DNA of 64,000 nucleotides, taken from Bog-473 sp963750075 (GTDB lineage: Bacteria > Actinomycetota > Acidimicrobiia > Acidimicrobiales > RAAP-2). The translations under genes and the position numbers were made by a program. Within the stretch, counting starts at the first letter, position 1; each line of letters opens with the position of its first letter. Under the pieces are notes generated by a model. It was not told the origin of the DNA, did not search any database, and saw only the letters and a list, made by a program, of their open reading frames with translations. This document shows positions 8,730 to 19,287 of the stretch, piece after piece. The DNA lies in NCBI GenBank assembly GCA_963750075.1, contig CAVVPG010000001.1, positions 930,001 to 994,000 on the forward strand. Reading direction: 5' to 3'.

Positions 8730-11700
8730 ATGACAACGAGTGATACAAGCTCGGCTCTCGAGTCGAAGATAACCGACGCCGTAGCCGCATGGACGGGGCA
8801 GCTCATTGACCTGGGCGGCCGAAACACCCTGCTCTACTACCGTGACCTCAAGTCCGGGACACTGGCCCTCGAAGGTGCGGACGAGGTGGCAACCGAGGAG
8901 CTCCTCGGCTCCCGCACGGTCCGCCTGTCAAACCTGTTCGCCCCTCAGGACCTGGGCGCAGCGGCTCGACGTGCCCGAACCGTCCGGGCCAAGGCAGCCG
9001 AGAACTTTGAGGAGCGCGGCCTCCAGACCCTGTTCCTGGCATGGGGGATGGCGACCTGGACCAACCCAGCGTGGGACCGCCATCCCGGCCGCCCCGGTGC
9101 TACTGCGCCAGGCCCACCTGTGCTGCCCGAGGCGGCGCCGAGGAGGACTTCGACCTCTCGCTACCCGGCGAGTGGGAGGTCAACCCGACCCTGCTCCACT
9201 TGCTCAGCGTCGACTACGACGTACGGATCGACGCCGACGGGCTGCTCGGACTTGCTCGACCCGAGGCTGATCCACCCGATGCCGCCGACCGTCTTCGACC
9301 GCCTGACCAAGGAGGCCGCAGAGGTCCCCGGATTCGGCGTGACGCCACGGGTGGTCCTGGCAACTTCTCCTACGCCAAGCTGCCCATGGTCAAGGACCTC
9401 GAGACGGCGCCCAGGACTCGCTCGCTGCCAGAACCCGAGTTGATCTGCGCCATCGCTGGGGATCGAGGAGCGCCCGCGACCGCGTTGCGGGACCGCCACC
9501 GCAAGGAACTGTCCAAGTCCGCCCCCGACCACACTGCCGCCGGCCGACGAGTTCCTCGTCCTGCGACGCCGACCACTCGCCAGAGCTACGTCATCAACGC
9601 TGCCGTCGGCGGCGGCTGACCTCGTGATGCGAGGGGCCGCCCGGGAACCGGCAAGAGCCAGACGATCGCCAACCTGATCGCCACGCTGGCGGCCCGCGGC
9701 AAGAAGCGTCCTCTTCGTGGCCGAGAAGCGCGCCGCGATCGACGCCGTGCTGGACCGACTCAACGCGGTGGGGCTGGCGTGACCTGGTCCTGGACCTCCA
9801 CGACGGGCCCGGCTCGCAAGCCGGATCCTGGCCCAGAACTGTCGCGAGCGCTGCGCCCGGCCGTCGCAGGTTCCCGCGCCCGACATGGGGGCCGACCAGG
9901 AGGAGCTGGTCCGCCGACGCGATGACGTTGTGAGGCCGCACCGGAGGCCCTGCACACGCACGCGGGACCCTGGGGATGTCGGTCTACGAGACCCAGTCCG
10001 AGCTGCTCGGGATCCCGCATCGGTCCACCTCGGCCGCAGCGGCTTCCGGCCATACGTGCTCGAGCACGCTCAACGGAGGTCGTACCGGGCCGCTGCCTCG
10101 GCTGACCTGGAGACTACGTGGGCTCGGCGGCTTTGACATCTGGAGGTCACCGAGAGCCCCTGGCTCCCTGCCCTCCAGGCCGGCACCATCACGAACGCCT
10201 GAACAGGCCCGCGCCGCCATCGACGCGGCATGACCACATCCTCCCGAGCCACACCCTCCCTCGAGGCCGACGCGACTCGACGTCTGCGCTGCCAGCAGGT
10301 CGGGCTAATGGAGCCGTCGAACCTGGCCGCAGTGGGCAAGCGCTCTCGAGCTGCTCGATGGTGTGGCAGCGGCACCCTGTCCGTCTTTCGCCCGGAGGTG
10401 TTCGACCTCGACCTGGACTCCCTAGCTGACAGCGCTTGCTCCGGCCTGTCACCGGGACGCTGGCCCGCATTGGTCACCGACTGTCCGACGGCGCAGTACC
10501 GCGGGCGCGCAAAACCCTGCGACTGGCCGTGGCCGAAGGACCTCCACGGCGGGCCTGCGCCACTCCAAGGTGGGCGTCGCCGCAGCAGAACAGGCCACGA
10601 GCCTGGTCCGCAGCGCCTGTCGACGGCCGGAGTGCCCCGCCTGCCGGCCGACCTGAGGGGTCCGCAGCGCGATCCTTCGGGCAGCTAGCCGCAGAGATCC
10701 GAGCACTCGAGTCCGCACTGCACGGATCGACCTCGAAGCCGATCGACCGTCGAAGACGCTCGCAGCACGCCTTGCGGAGCTGCTGATCCGACCGGGCCAC
10801 CCTCTTCAAGCTTCCGGAGCTCCAGCCGGCTCCACCTGGAACTGGTGCGCTACGCCCTTGGGCCGCTTCTCGCCGAGATGCGAACCCGCAACTCACCGTC
10901 GACCAGGCGCGTCGGCATGCCTGCGTTCAGTGTGGCTTTCGTCGATCCTCGAGACGGTGTCGCTCGCCGATCCCGAAGGTCGGCGCCTTCGACGGCCAGG
11001 CCCACAGCCGGACAGTCGGCGAGTACCGCGCCGCCGACCAGCCGACACATCGACAACGACTCCGGTGCGGATCCGCCGGGCGGTGGCCGAGCACATCACC
11101 GCGGCACGCGATGCCTACCCCACGGAGTCCCAGCTCGTCGCGCACCGAGGCCGCCAAGCGGCAGCGCCACCTGCCGGTCCGCCAGCTGTTCCAGGCCGCC
11201 CCCACGTGCTCGGGGCGCTCAAGCCGTGCTGGGCCATGAGCCCGCTGGTGGTGTCCCAGCTGCTCCCGCCCGAGCGGTGCTTCGACGTCGTGATCTTCGA
11301 CGAGGCCTCCCAGGTGACCCCCGCAGACGCGGTCGGGGCGCTCGATGCGAGCCGACCAGGCAGTCGTGGCCGGCGACCCCCACCAGCTGCCCCCGACCAC
11401 CTTCTTCGTCACCGGCACGCGACGGCGACGACGACGAGGAAGCGAAGCGACGAGCTGCCGGTCGACGGTGCGCTCACCGAGGACATCGAGTCGGTCCTCG
11501 ACGTCATGGGCGGCGCTGCTCCCGCCGCCGAGAGGGACCCGGACGCTCACCTGGCACTACCGCTCGCAGCGACGAGCGCCTGATCGCCTTCTCCAACGCA
11601 CAGCCGAGCCTCTACGACTGGTCGCTCGACGACGTTCCCGGGCGTCGCCGGCGCGAGGATGCCTCACCCACAACTGGTGCCCTTCATGCCCGGCCGGGTC

Positions 11701-12967
11701 GGCGCAGGAGACCTCGGTGGCCGACGAGGTCAATCGGTGGTCGAGCTGGTGGCTGAGCATGCCCATGAGCGGCCGGACGGAGACCCTGGGCGTCATCACC
11801 ATGGGCATCAAGCACGTCGACCGCATCGACGAGGCGCTGCGCCGAGCGCGCCAGGAGGACGACGAGCTCGACGAGTTCCTCGACGTCTCGATGCTGGCGG
11901 CACGAGAAGCCTTCTTCGTCAAGAACCTCGAACGGGTCCAAGGTGACGAGCGCGACGCCATCATCCTGACCATCGGGTACGGCAAGACTCCCCGACGGGC
12001 GCGATGCTGTACCGCTTCGGCCCGATCAACCAGAAGGGCGGCGAGCGCCGGCTCAACGTGGCCGTGACCCGGGCCCGGTCGCGGATGACGGTCGTCTCAT
12101 CGTTCTCCTCAGCTCGACATGGACCCGGCCCGGCTCAGCGCCGACGGGGCCCAGATGCTGTGCCCGCTACCTCGCCTACGCCGAGTCCGGGGGAACCGAC
12201 CTCGGCGACGCCGCGTCAAGGACAAGCCGGCCCTCAACCCCTTCGAGGTCGACGTCGCAGACCAGCTCACGGCGGCCGGGATCCCCCTCGATTGCCCAGT
12301 ACGGCGTGCTCGGGCTACTGGATCGACTTCGCCGCCCAGCACCCAACCCGAGCCTGGGCGCATGGTGCTCGCCATCGAGGCCGACGGGGCCATCGTACCA
12401 CTCCTCGGCCACGGCCCGGGACCGCGACCGCCTACGCCAGGAGCACCTCGAGCGCCTCGGCTGGACGCTTCCACCGGATCTGGTCCACGGAGTGGTTCCA
12501 CCACCGCGAGGCGGAGGTCGCCCGTGCCGCTGGAGGCCTACCGCAAGGCAGTCGAATGGGCAGACGACCCTCACTGCATTCGCACCAATTCGTCCGAGGC
12601 CTCTGGCGCCACAGCAATTGATTTGACACCAACATCGACGCTGCCAACGGCTCCGCAGCGCGTGGGCCCGCAGCCCGTACATGGAGGCTATGGCAACATC
12701 AAGTTCTACAAGCCAGCAGACCTCGTTGCGCTCATCCGCTGGATCCAGTCCGACACCCTCCTTCGAACCGAAGACGAGTTGATCGACGAGGCGATGCGGT
12801 GTCTGGGCTTCAAGAAGCGGGGGCCCCGAATCGTGGAATCGTTGAGTGCGGCCATCGAGCGGGCCCAGCAGCCCGACTCCCCACCGGCCCTCCCGCCACA
12901 ACCCCCCAAAGGGACTACCTCCTACCGTCCCCGATCAACCGGGCGCCGCCCCCGTCGTGGCTGGTAA
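8730..12967 (+). pseudogene. DUF4011-type superfamily 1 helicase with nuclease-like and DUF3320 C-terminal parts, many frameshifts
   Basis: The reading passes through all three frames but in order gives one protein of roughly 1,400 residues. Parts seen: DUF4011-like start (AWTGQLIDLGGRNTLLYYRD, 8785 on); Walker A EGPPGTGKSQTIANL split by an extra A near 9646; motif II VIFDEASQVTPADA (about 11290); motif III GDPHQLPPTTFF (about 11375); KGGERRLNVAVTRARSR (about 12040-12075); a Vsr/MTES-like segment (YWIDFAAQHP, HLERLGW, RIWSTEWFHH; 12300-12510); and a DUF3320-like end (RTEDELIDEAMRCLGFKKRG). Such proteins are large ATP-driven nucleic-acid motor/nucleases often found in defence islands. At least eight small indels of both signs break it. 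The IS lies 215 bp downstream of its stop. Confidence 0.82.
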
Positions 12968-13182
12968 GCGCGGGTCCAGGGACGGCGCTCACCTCAAAGC
13001 TTCGCGATGGTTGGCTACCCACCAGCGGATCTTGGCAAATCCAAATTGGCAATCAAATGGGCGCTACCGAGAAGACGGTGTTGAACCCCTTGGACTGAAG
13101 GGCCAGTTCAAGAGAATTGGAGCTGACGGACAAGACGGTCTGGACGACTCAGACCGGCCTCCGGAACCGGCGCAAGTGCGTG

Positions 13183-14332
13183 TCTAGATCTTCCGGACCG
13201 GGAGTTGAGGTGACAGGTGGCCTCTGTGGTGCTTGATGGTCTTCATGCTGCCTTGCGCTGCTTGTGGGTGTCGAGGATCTCTTGAGGGGTGCGGCCGCGC
13301 ATGTAGTCGCCGTGGTTGCGCCGGCGGCGGTTGTAGGTGAGCAACCAGGCATCGGCCTCGGCCTGGAGCTGGCGGGCCGAGGTGAAGCGTCGGCGATGGA
13401 AGGCCGGGCGCCAGCACTCTTGGAGGATGGTCTCGTGGAAGCGCTCGACCACGGCGTTGTGGTTGGGCGAGCGGGGCGGGATGCGCACGTGGGGCAGCCC
13501 CTTGGCCGCCAGAGCGGCTGCGAAGGCGCTGGCGTTGTACTCAGGACCGTTGTCGCTGAGCACGGCACGGACCGTGATGCCGTGGCGCCGGTAGTGGTGA
13601 ATCAGGCGCTCGAGGAAGCGCATCGAGACGGCGGCGTCAGGGGTGCCCACCACGAGCCAGACGAAGGCCCAGCGGGTGAAGACGTCGATGGCGCTGAGCT
13701 GGTACACCTTGCCCACGCCCTTGAGCTTTCCGATGTAGAAGCTGTCCACGCAGACGAGCTCGCCCGGACCGCCACTCGCCAGGCAGAACCCGAAGGGCTC
13801 GTCCTCTCTCGCCGCCTCGGTCAAGAGTCCCGTCGTCGCTGCCGCGATGGCCGCAGCCCGGGCCAGGCGCTTGGCTCTCGTGCCCAGCCCATGGTCGACC
13901 AGGTGCTTTTGCACGGTGGACTTGGCGATCACAAAGCCCTGGTCGCCCAGCCGATCGGCGTATTGGCGACAGCCGATGGTGGGCTCGAGGACGGCCAAGG
14001 TGAGCAGGCGCTCGACCACATGGGTAGGGGTGGACGAGGGCATCTGGGGCGCCCGGCGCTCCTTGGGCATGAGGGCGTCGAGCCCGTAGAGGTCGGCCCG
14101 GTTCTTCCACTCGTAGTAGCGGGTCCGCGAGATGCCGAAGACCCGGCAGGTCTCGGCCACGTTGCCGGTCCGCTGGGCATGTTCCAACACCGCGAGGCGC
14201 CGGCGGTAGATGATCTCTGTGTGGGTCACGGTGATGGGCTCCTTGGTCTCTTGGTCGAAACCACAGAGTCCATCGCCGGACCCCTCAAAGGGGTGGATGT
14301 GCAACCTCAACTCATGGACAGGAAGGTCTAGA
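13183..14332 (-). mobile_element. insertion sequence, IS481-like, 1150 bp (copy 1, apparently complete)
   Basis: The ends are imperfect inverted repeats of 29 bp: 13183-13211 (reading TCTAGATCTTCCGGACC...) against the reverse complement of 14304-14332 (TCTAGACCTTCCTGTCC...), with 24 of 29 matches including a final GAGTTGAGGT in both. It carries a single transposase gene on the minus strand. Positions 13212-14321 recur, in opposite orientation, as 25699-26808. No target-site duplication is obvious beside the ends (flanks GTGCGTG and TCTGAGG). It sits between the helicase and kinase remnants. Confidence 0.85.
13243..14229 (-). CDS. IS481-like DDE transposase (copy 1)
   Basis: A 328-residue transposase. 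The GTG start at 14229 is preceded by AAGGAG at 9 nt, a good ribosome site; the in-frame extension further upstream leaves the IS. Order of parts: helix-turn-helix with FGISRTRYYEW (residues about 31-41), a second HTH region, then an integrase core with catalytic D162 (VCVDSF), D226 (LSDNGPEY) and E262 (VVERFHE). The protein is identical to copy 2 at 25791-26777. Unlike its neighbours it has no frameshift, which suggests recent arrival or better sequence support. Confidence 0.93.
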   Translation of the reverse strand: MTHTEIIYRRRLAVLEHAQRTGNVAETCRVFGISRTRYYEWKNRADLYGLDALMPKERRAPQMPSSTPTHVVERLLTLAVLEPTIGCRQYADRLGDQGFVIAKSTVQKHLVDHGLGTRAKRLARAAAIAAATTGLLTEAAREDEPFGFCLASGGPGELVCVDSFYIGKLKGVGKVYQLSAIDVFTRWAFVWLVVGTPDAAVSMRFLERLIHHYRRHGITVRAVLSDNGPEYNASAFAAALAAKGLPHVRIPPRSPNHNAVVERFHETILQECWRPAFHRRRFTSARQLQAEADAWLLTYNRRRRNHGDYMRGRTPQEILDTHKQRKAA

Positions 14333-14361
14333 TCTGAGGGGTCACTGCCGCGAGCAAAGAT

Positions 14362-16489
14362 GTGCGAATGGCGATGGCCCAGACACCTCCCAGCCATCTC
14401 CGGGAAATCTCGGAGGGCGAGCAGTGGCTGATCGATCGGATCGCCGAAGAGTTCATGAACCATGCGACTTGGCCGAAGCTCGCCGCGGTGCAGCGAGTGG
14501 CGGCCCAGCAGGGGATTGAGTTGCCCGAGCTTTACGCCGGTACGCCCATGGCGGACTTTCTCTGGCGGATGCAGTCGGATGGAAATCTGGAACTCTCCCT
14601 CACTGGACTGTGGCGGTCGGCAACTGGCAAAGGGGTCGCCGAACAGTTTGTGCAGTTCGCCCTCCTGTGTAGGGACCTCTACGTGGGCGACCGGGAAGCC
14701 AATGAGCAAGGGGAGGTGCAAGTCAATGCTGTCGACCTCAGAGAGATCCTTGGATTTGATGACGAATCAATACGGCGTATCCACATTCTGAAGGCTTCTG
14801 AATATTTCATCACCGGCGGCGGCGGGTCGACGTCGGATACCGACTGGTGGTACGGGATCAACCCGACAGTCACCAAACTCAGAGACGTTTCGACGATCGA
14901 CGAATATCTCAAGGTACGTGCAGGCATCCTGGCACCTCAGTTCTTACCCATATCTGCAGCCAACCTTGTCTCCGAGTCCTTCCCGGCCCCCTGGGAGGAC
15001 GCTGTCCACACCGAGTCGAATACTTACGTTGTCGAGTTCGAGAAGGCTTGGACAATTTGGAGACCAGCTCGACGAGGGCGGATTTGGCCGGGTCTACGAA
15101 GCAAGCGACGAAGACGGGATGGCTGCCGTTGCCAAGTTCGTGGACAAGGAGCCCGGCGCCGAGCGGGAGATGCTGCTCGCTGATCTCAACGGAGTCCCGA
15201 ATGTCATCCCGGTCATCGACAGTGGCGAAGTCGAGGATTCCTACGTGCTCATCATGCCCAGAGCTGAATGCTCCCTCAAAGACTGGATTATGCAGCACCC
15301 GGGTCCGGTACCCGTCAAGCGTGCCGTCGCGATTTTGCGAGACGTCTGCACGGCCCTGCGGCTCTCGATGGACGCCTCGTGCACCGAGATATCAAGCCCG
15401 CCAACATCCTCTTCCACGACGGCCGATGGTGCCTGGCTGACTTCGGGATCTCTCGGTACGCCGATGCCGCAACCGCCACCCATACCCGCAAGGACTTCCT
15501 CTCTGCACCTTATGCGGCTCCGGAGCGGTGGAGGAACGAACATGCGGTGGCGGCCTGTGACATCTATGCGGTCGGCATCATCGGCTACGAGCTTCTCGCC
15601 GGTGAGTCTCCCCTTTCCCGGGCCAACCCGAGAAGACCTTCGAGAACAGCACCTGCACTCACTGTGCCCGACACCTCCGGGACCGGGACGTCTCTCAGGA
15701 TTGATCGAGGAGTGCGTTCGAAAGGCCCCGGAGGGCCGACCAACTGCGGCAACCATTTTGGACCGCCTGCAGAGCTACGACGATGCCCCCATGGGAGCAG
15801 GCTTGGCCCAACTGGCGGACGCCAATCGCGGCGTGGTCGCGGGTCTTACCCGAGCTGACGCTGAGCGGTCTGGCGCAGCCACGGCGGCTGAAGTTCGAGC
15901 ACGCCTCGTGGCAACTGCCGCCAGCGCACTCGAGCGTATTTCGACCACCCTGGTTGGACAGATCGAGGGAGTTGCATGGACAGCCCAGGTCACTCGGTCT
16001 GCCACCGGGTCCCGGGTGTCGCTGGGCGACGGCGAACTGATGATTCGAGAGAGCGATCTGGTGAGTGACCGAACGCATGGCCCCCATGACTCGCCGATTG
16101 ACATCGTCGCCGCGTCGTTGATCTCCGTGACCGGCCGACCCAATGCCGGCTACAAGGGCCGCTCCCACACGCTGTGGTTTTGTGACGCCGTCGAAGCCGG
16201 CAGCTATGCCTGGTACGAGACGGCATTCATGGATAGCGCCTTCGGACAACCGATGATCCGGGAAGAGATTCCCTTTGCGCTCCCAGTAGGCGCCGACGCA
16301 CTTGGGGCGATCTCGGTCGTTGTATCGACCGCCCAGGTCGCTTGGCCCTTCACCCGCATTGACCCAGGAGACACGTCCGAATTCGTCGAACGCTGGGCTG
16401 GCTGGCTGGCCCAAGCAGCCCAAGGGACTCTGACCCGCCCTGGTCGGCTTCCCGAGCGGGATTGTCGAGGCAGTTGGCGCCAGCAATAA
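14362..16489 (+). pseudogene. Ser/Thr protein kinase with unknown N- and C-terminal domains, frameshifted
   Basis: The N-terminal part (14362 to about 15050; ISEGEQWLIDRIAEEF ... KASEYFITGG) is about 230 residues of unknown domain. The kinase follows in a second frame: glycine loop LDEGGFGRVYEA (about 15070-15105), lysine AAVAKFVDK, and PRAECSLKDWI; then a third frame has VHRDIKPANI (about 15379), ADFGISRY and APYAAPERW; then the second frame resumes as ECVRKAPEGRPTA and runs about 250 residues of unknown C-terminal domain to 16489. All catalytic motifs are present but split by at least three indels. Frameshifts aside, this would be a protein of about 700 residues. It starts 30 bp from the IS end and converges on the SIR2-like gene. 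Confidence 0.78.
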
Positions 16490-16544
16490 CCCGGGCGTGC
16501 ACCACGCGCCAACGGGCTCCCTTGGCGCCTGGGGTCCTAGTCCG

Positions 16545-17617
16545 TCACTCCTCCGACGACGAATTTGACGTGTGCGCAGCGTCTTCGATGGCAAGCAACG
16601 GGCGGAACCACTCGACAAGCTCGGGGAGATCGGCGACCCCCTGGGCCACAGGATTCCCCGTGATGAACCGTGCGTCGAGGTACTGGCTCCAGTAGGCCTC
16701 GCCGGTTCGTCTGGGGTGGTTGGCGAGCCAAGAATCGAAGAACGAATCGAAGATGTCGTAGTGATGGGTGTGGATGAATGGAGCCCATGTTGCTCGAACG
16801 GCCTCGTGGTCAGCACCCAGCCTGCAGATGATCTCGGTTTGCTCTAGGTGCCGCTCCTCGACGTCGCCCCAGGCTTCCTTGAGAAGTCCAACGGCCTCCA
16901 CGTCGGTCTTGGGAGCGCTGTATCCGAAGACCGTGAACATGAAACAGTTCTGCAGGTAGAAGCGAGCGGCTTTCCACTCACGGATCGTAAAGGGATTGTC
17001 CTGATAGTTCTTGGTGGCGACCGGGAACAGCAACTTCGACGGCGCGAAGTGCTTTCCGCAACGGCTACACGACTGCCCGATCATGCCAGGGCGATTGGTA
17101 ATGCCACTGACTTCATCTTGTGCGCAGTACCCAATGGCAGCATTGCCGTGGAGGAAGAACAGCTTGGGAAGCCTCATGACGCCCAAGTTCGTAAGTCTGA
17201 GACGAGCGTGCACGAGGAACGGGTCCCAGTTGAACGTGAAGACGGGCGTCTTTTTCACGCATACACAGCAGAAGGTAGTCGTACAGATTCGGAGCGTCAG
17301 GAAGCCGTAGCCAGCCGAAGTACTCCACAATCCGATCGTCTAACTCCGCTATGTACTGGATCTTTTCGCTCGAAGAGTGCTGAATAGGCGGCTTCAAAGT
17401 CGCTCTCAGCGAGCGACCGCAGATCCTCCGGAAACAGTCTTGAAAGCCCGAGCTGCTCGGCAACGTCACGCATTAGGGGGACGGGACGACCATGCTTATC
17501 GCCATTCGGCAGAGCCGCCTTGCTGGCACCAGCGCCTAGCAGAAGAACGTGAGGTCGTCCCATCTGAATATTGGCGATTTCGTCCTCGATGGTGACATCT
17601 CCTATGTAGCTCGACAT
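16545..17617 (-). pseudogene. SIR2-like NAD-binding domain protein, frameshifted
   Basis: Three frames in order give about 355 residues. The start (ATG 17617 or MGRPHVLL slightly later) leads to VLLLGAGASKAALP, the SIR2 GAGAS nucleotide-binding loop; the second frame has YDYLLLCMREKDARL; the third has FTFNWDPFL (the TxNxD motif), FFLHGNAAIGY, a zinc-ribbon-like CSRCGKHF and FTVFGYSAPKTD. SIR2-like domains of this stand-alone type bind NAD and in several bacterial immune systems deplete it. Only the fold is supported here. The start lies 2 nt from a minus-strand frame continuing out of the integrase, so the two may be co-transcribed. Indels lie near 17,365 and 17,240. Confidence 0.75.
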
Positions 17618-17652
17618 GTCATTCCGCGCCTTCGTGGGCAGCTTGCTCCCTG

Positions 17653-18845
17653 TTAATCATGGGTCGATTGGGTGGCAACTTCAAAGATCCTCCCCAACGT
17701 ATCTGCTGCTTCTTGATCAGTTTCTGGAAGGAAGTGCGAATAGACGTTGAGGGTCGTACTCGGGTTCCGATGACCCAGCCGGCCAGCAACGGTGCGCACG
17801 TCGACGCCAGCGGCAAGAAGACGAGTCGCCACGTAATGCCGGAGATCATGAAGGCGAACGCCCGGTGACCCCAGCCTGCTGACAGATCTTCCGGAACGCT
17901 CGGGAGGTCGAGTCGGGATGCCATGGCGATGAGCCGTCGACGGAGTGGCTGAACACGAAGCTCTCGGAAGTGATGGCGGAGCCGGCCGACCTGGGCTCGC
18001 TCCGTCATCCGCTCCTGGTGGCCTCGCAACGCAGAGACGGTCCCGGCATCAAGGGAGATCCGTCGACTCTGATGCGTCTTCGTGCCCTGTTCGATGAGAT
18101 CGTCGCCGACCCGCACGATGCCCCGCTCGATCGAGAGCCTTCCTCGGTCAAGGTCGATGTCGCTCCAGCGCAGCGCCAGGAGCTCGCCCCTGCCGGGCCC
18201 CCGACGATGCCGCCAGCATGATGAAGGTGGCCAGCTCGGGGTCCGACTCCTGAGCCAGATCGAAAGAGCCGCACCACCTGATCGGGATCGGGTGGCTTCA
18301 GCTCCTTCATCGGCACCCGGGGAGGCGAGGCATCGATGGCCGGATTGTGGGTGATCCAACCCCAGCGGACCCCTTGGGTCAATGCCCGTCGAATGATGCC
18401 GTGGACACGTCGGATGGTGGCCGGGGCGTACGGCCCACGCGAGCGACCGACCTCGAGCAGCTGGCGATAGAACCGGTCGAGGTCCGCGGGGGTCAGCTTG
18501 GCGACCTGGATGGATCCGAGCGCGGGGATGATCGGGTCCTCGATGTACATCCGCGTCGTCTCGACGGTCTTGGGCGAGAAGCTCGGCGTAGCGTGGGCGA
18601 GCCACTCACGACAGAGGGCGGCGACCGTTCCCTTTCCGCGCGATCCGACCGGCCGCTGATCGACCTCAGCCACCATGGCGGCGAGAGCCTTGGAGGCGTC
18701 GCGTTTGTTGCCACGAAATGTGCGCTCCGACGTAGCGCTTGCGACCCGTGGCCGGGTCTCTGCCGGCGTGGACCCGGAGCTGCCACGAGTTGTCGCCTCG
18801 CTGTCGCATGGAGCCTGCCATGGCGCTCCCGTCCGTCCTGTCCAT
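17653..18845 (-). pseudogene. phage-type tyrosine recombinase (integrase), frameshifted
   Basis: Pieced together from three frames: start MDRTDGSAMAG at 18845, an AP2-like N-terminal segment (GDNSWQLRVHAGRDPATGRK), a SAM-like core-binding domain (VAALCREWLAHATPSFSPK ... WGWITHNPAIDA), then catalytic ARRGELLALRWSDIDLDRG (first Arg), LHDLRHYVATRLLAAGVD (HxxR) and GHRNPSTTLNVYSHFLP (His and nucleophile Tyr), ending ATQSTHD at 17653. All catalytic residues exist but in different frames, with at least three indels (about 18720, 18240, 17960). It lies 111 bp from the 3' end of tRNA-Glu, the usual placement for an integrase that uses the tRNA as attachment site. Confidence 0.87.
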
Positions 18846-18956
18846 CGCTGTTCCGCCCGAGTGTACCGGAATGGATGGACAAAAGGATGGACAACAGATT
18901 TTCCGAGAGTCAGTGCCAGACTGGCAGATTCTGGCCTCTGAACTGGTCTTTCTTTG

Positions 18957-19029
18957 CAGCCCCAACGGGATTCGAACCCGTGTCGCCACCTTGAGAGGGT
19001 GGTGTCCTAGGCCTCTAGACGATGGGGCC
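18957..19029 (-). tRNA. tRNA-Glu (anticodon CTC)
   Basis: A full cloverleaf of 73 nt reads on the minus strand from GGCCCCA at 19029 to TGGGGCT plus discriminator G at 18957. The anticodon stem CCACC/GGTGG encloses the loop CTCTCAA, giving CTC. The T arm holds GGTTCGAATCC. No CCA is encoded. Its 3' half is the likely attachment site for the neighbouring integrase; I saw no second copy of that half elsewhere in the window. Confidence 0.95.
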
Positions 19030-19068
19030 GAGCGGTGGTCTCCATCACAGCGATGGTCGCCGCCGGTG

Positions 19069-19140
19069 CTCGGGGGGAAGGACTCGAACCCTCAATAACT
19101 GGACCAGAACCAGTCGTGTTGCCGATTACACCACCCCCGA
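19069..19140 (-). tRNA. tRNA-Gln (anticodon CTG)
   Basis: A 72-nt cloverleaf on the minus strand from TCGGGGG at 19140 to CCCCCGA plus discriminator G at 19069. The anticodon stem ACTGG/CCAGT encloses TTCTGGT, giving CTG. It lies 39 bp from tRNA-Glu in the same direction, and the two may form one transcript. The glutamyl-tRNA synthetase gene is about 1.3 kb away; many actinobacteria lack GlnRS and charge tRNA-Gln through this enzyme plus GatCAB, so the grouping makes sense. Confidence 0.93.
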
Positions 19141-19287
19141 ATGGGTGGACGTTCAGATTAGCCGACAGCCTCCGGGGACAGATTGCGGCGATGACCAGGG
19201 AGGGGGCGCGTTGAATCGCCGCCGGCGCAGTGGAATGATGCGGCGTCCGGGGTCCCCCCGGCTCAACCGTGTTCGGAGGTCCTCGGC

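Noticed and set aside
13264..14331. 355-codon plus-strand frame through IS copy 1 (and its mirror in copy 2)
   Set aside because: Exact antisense of the transposase; the DDE motifs, HTH and ribosome site are on the other strand.
13182..14335. GTCTAGATCT at both sides of IS copy 1 as a 10-bp target-site duplication
   Set aside because: The shared bases are explained by the start of the imperfect inverted repeats (TCTAGA is itself palindromic), which extend inward for 29 bp.
18957..19000. Second copy of the tRNA-Glu 3' half as the far attachment site of the island
   Set aside because: I looked for GGATTCGAACCCG-like repeats to the left and did not find one in the window; the far end may be outside.
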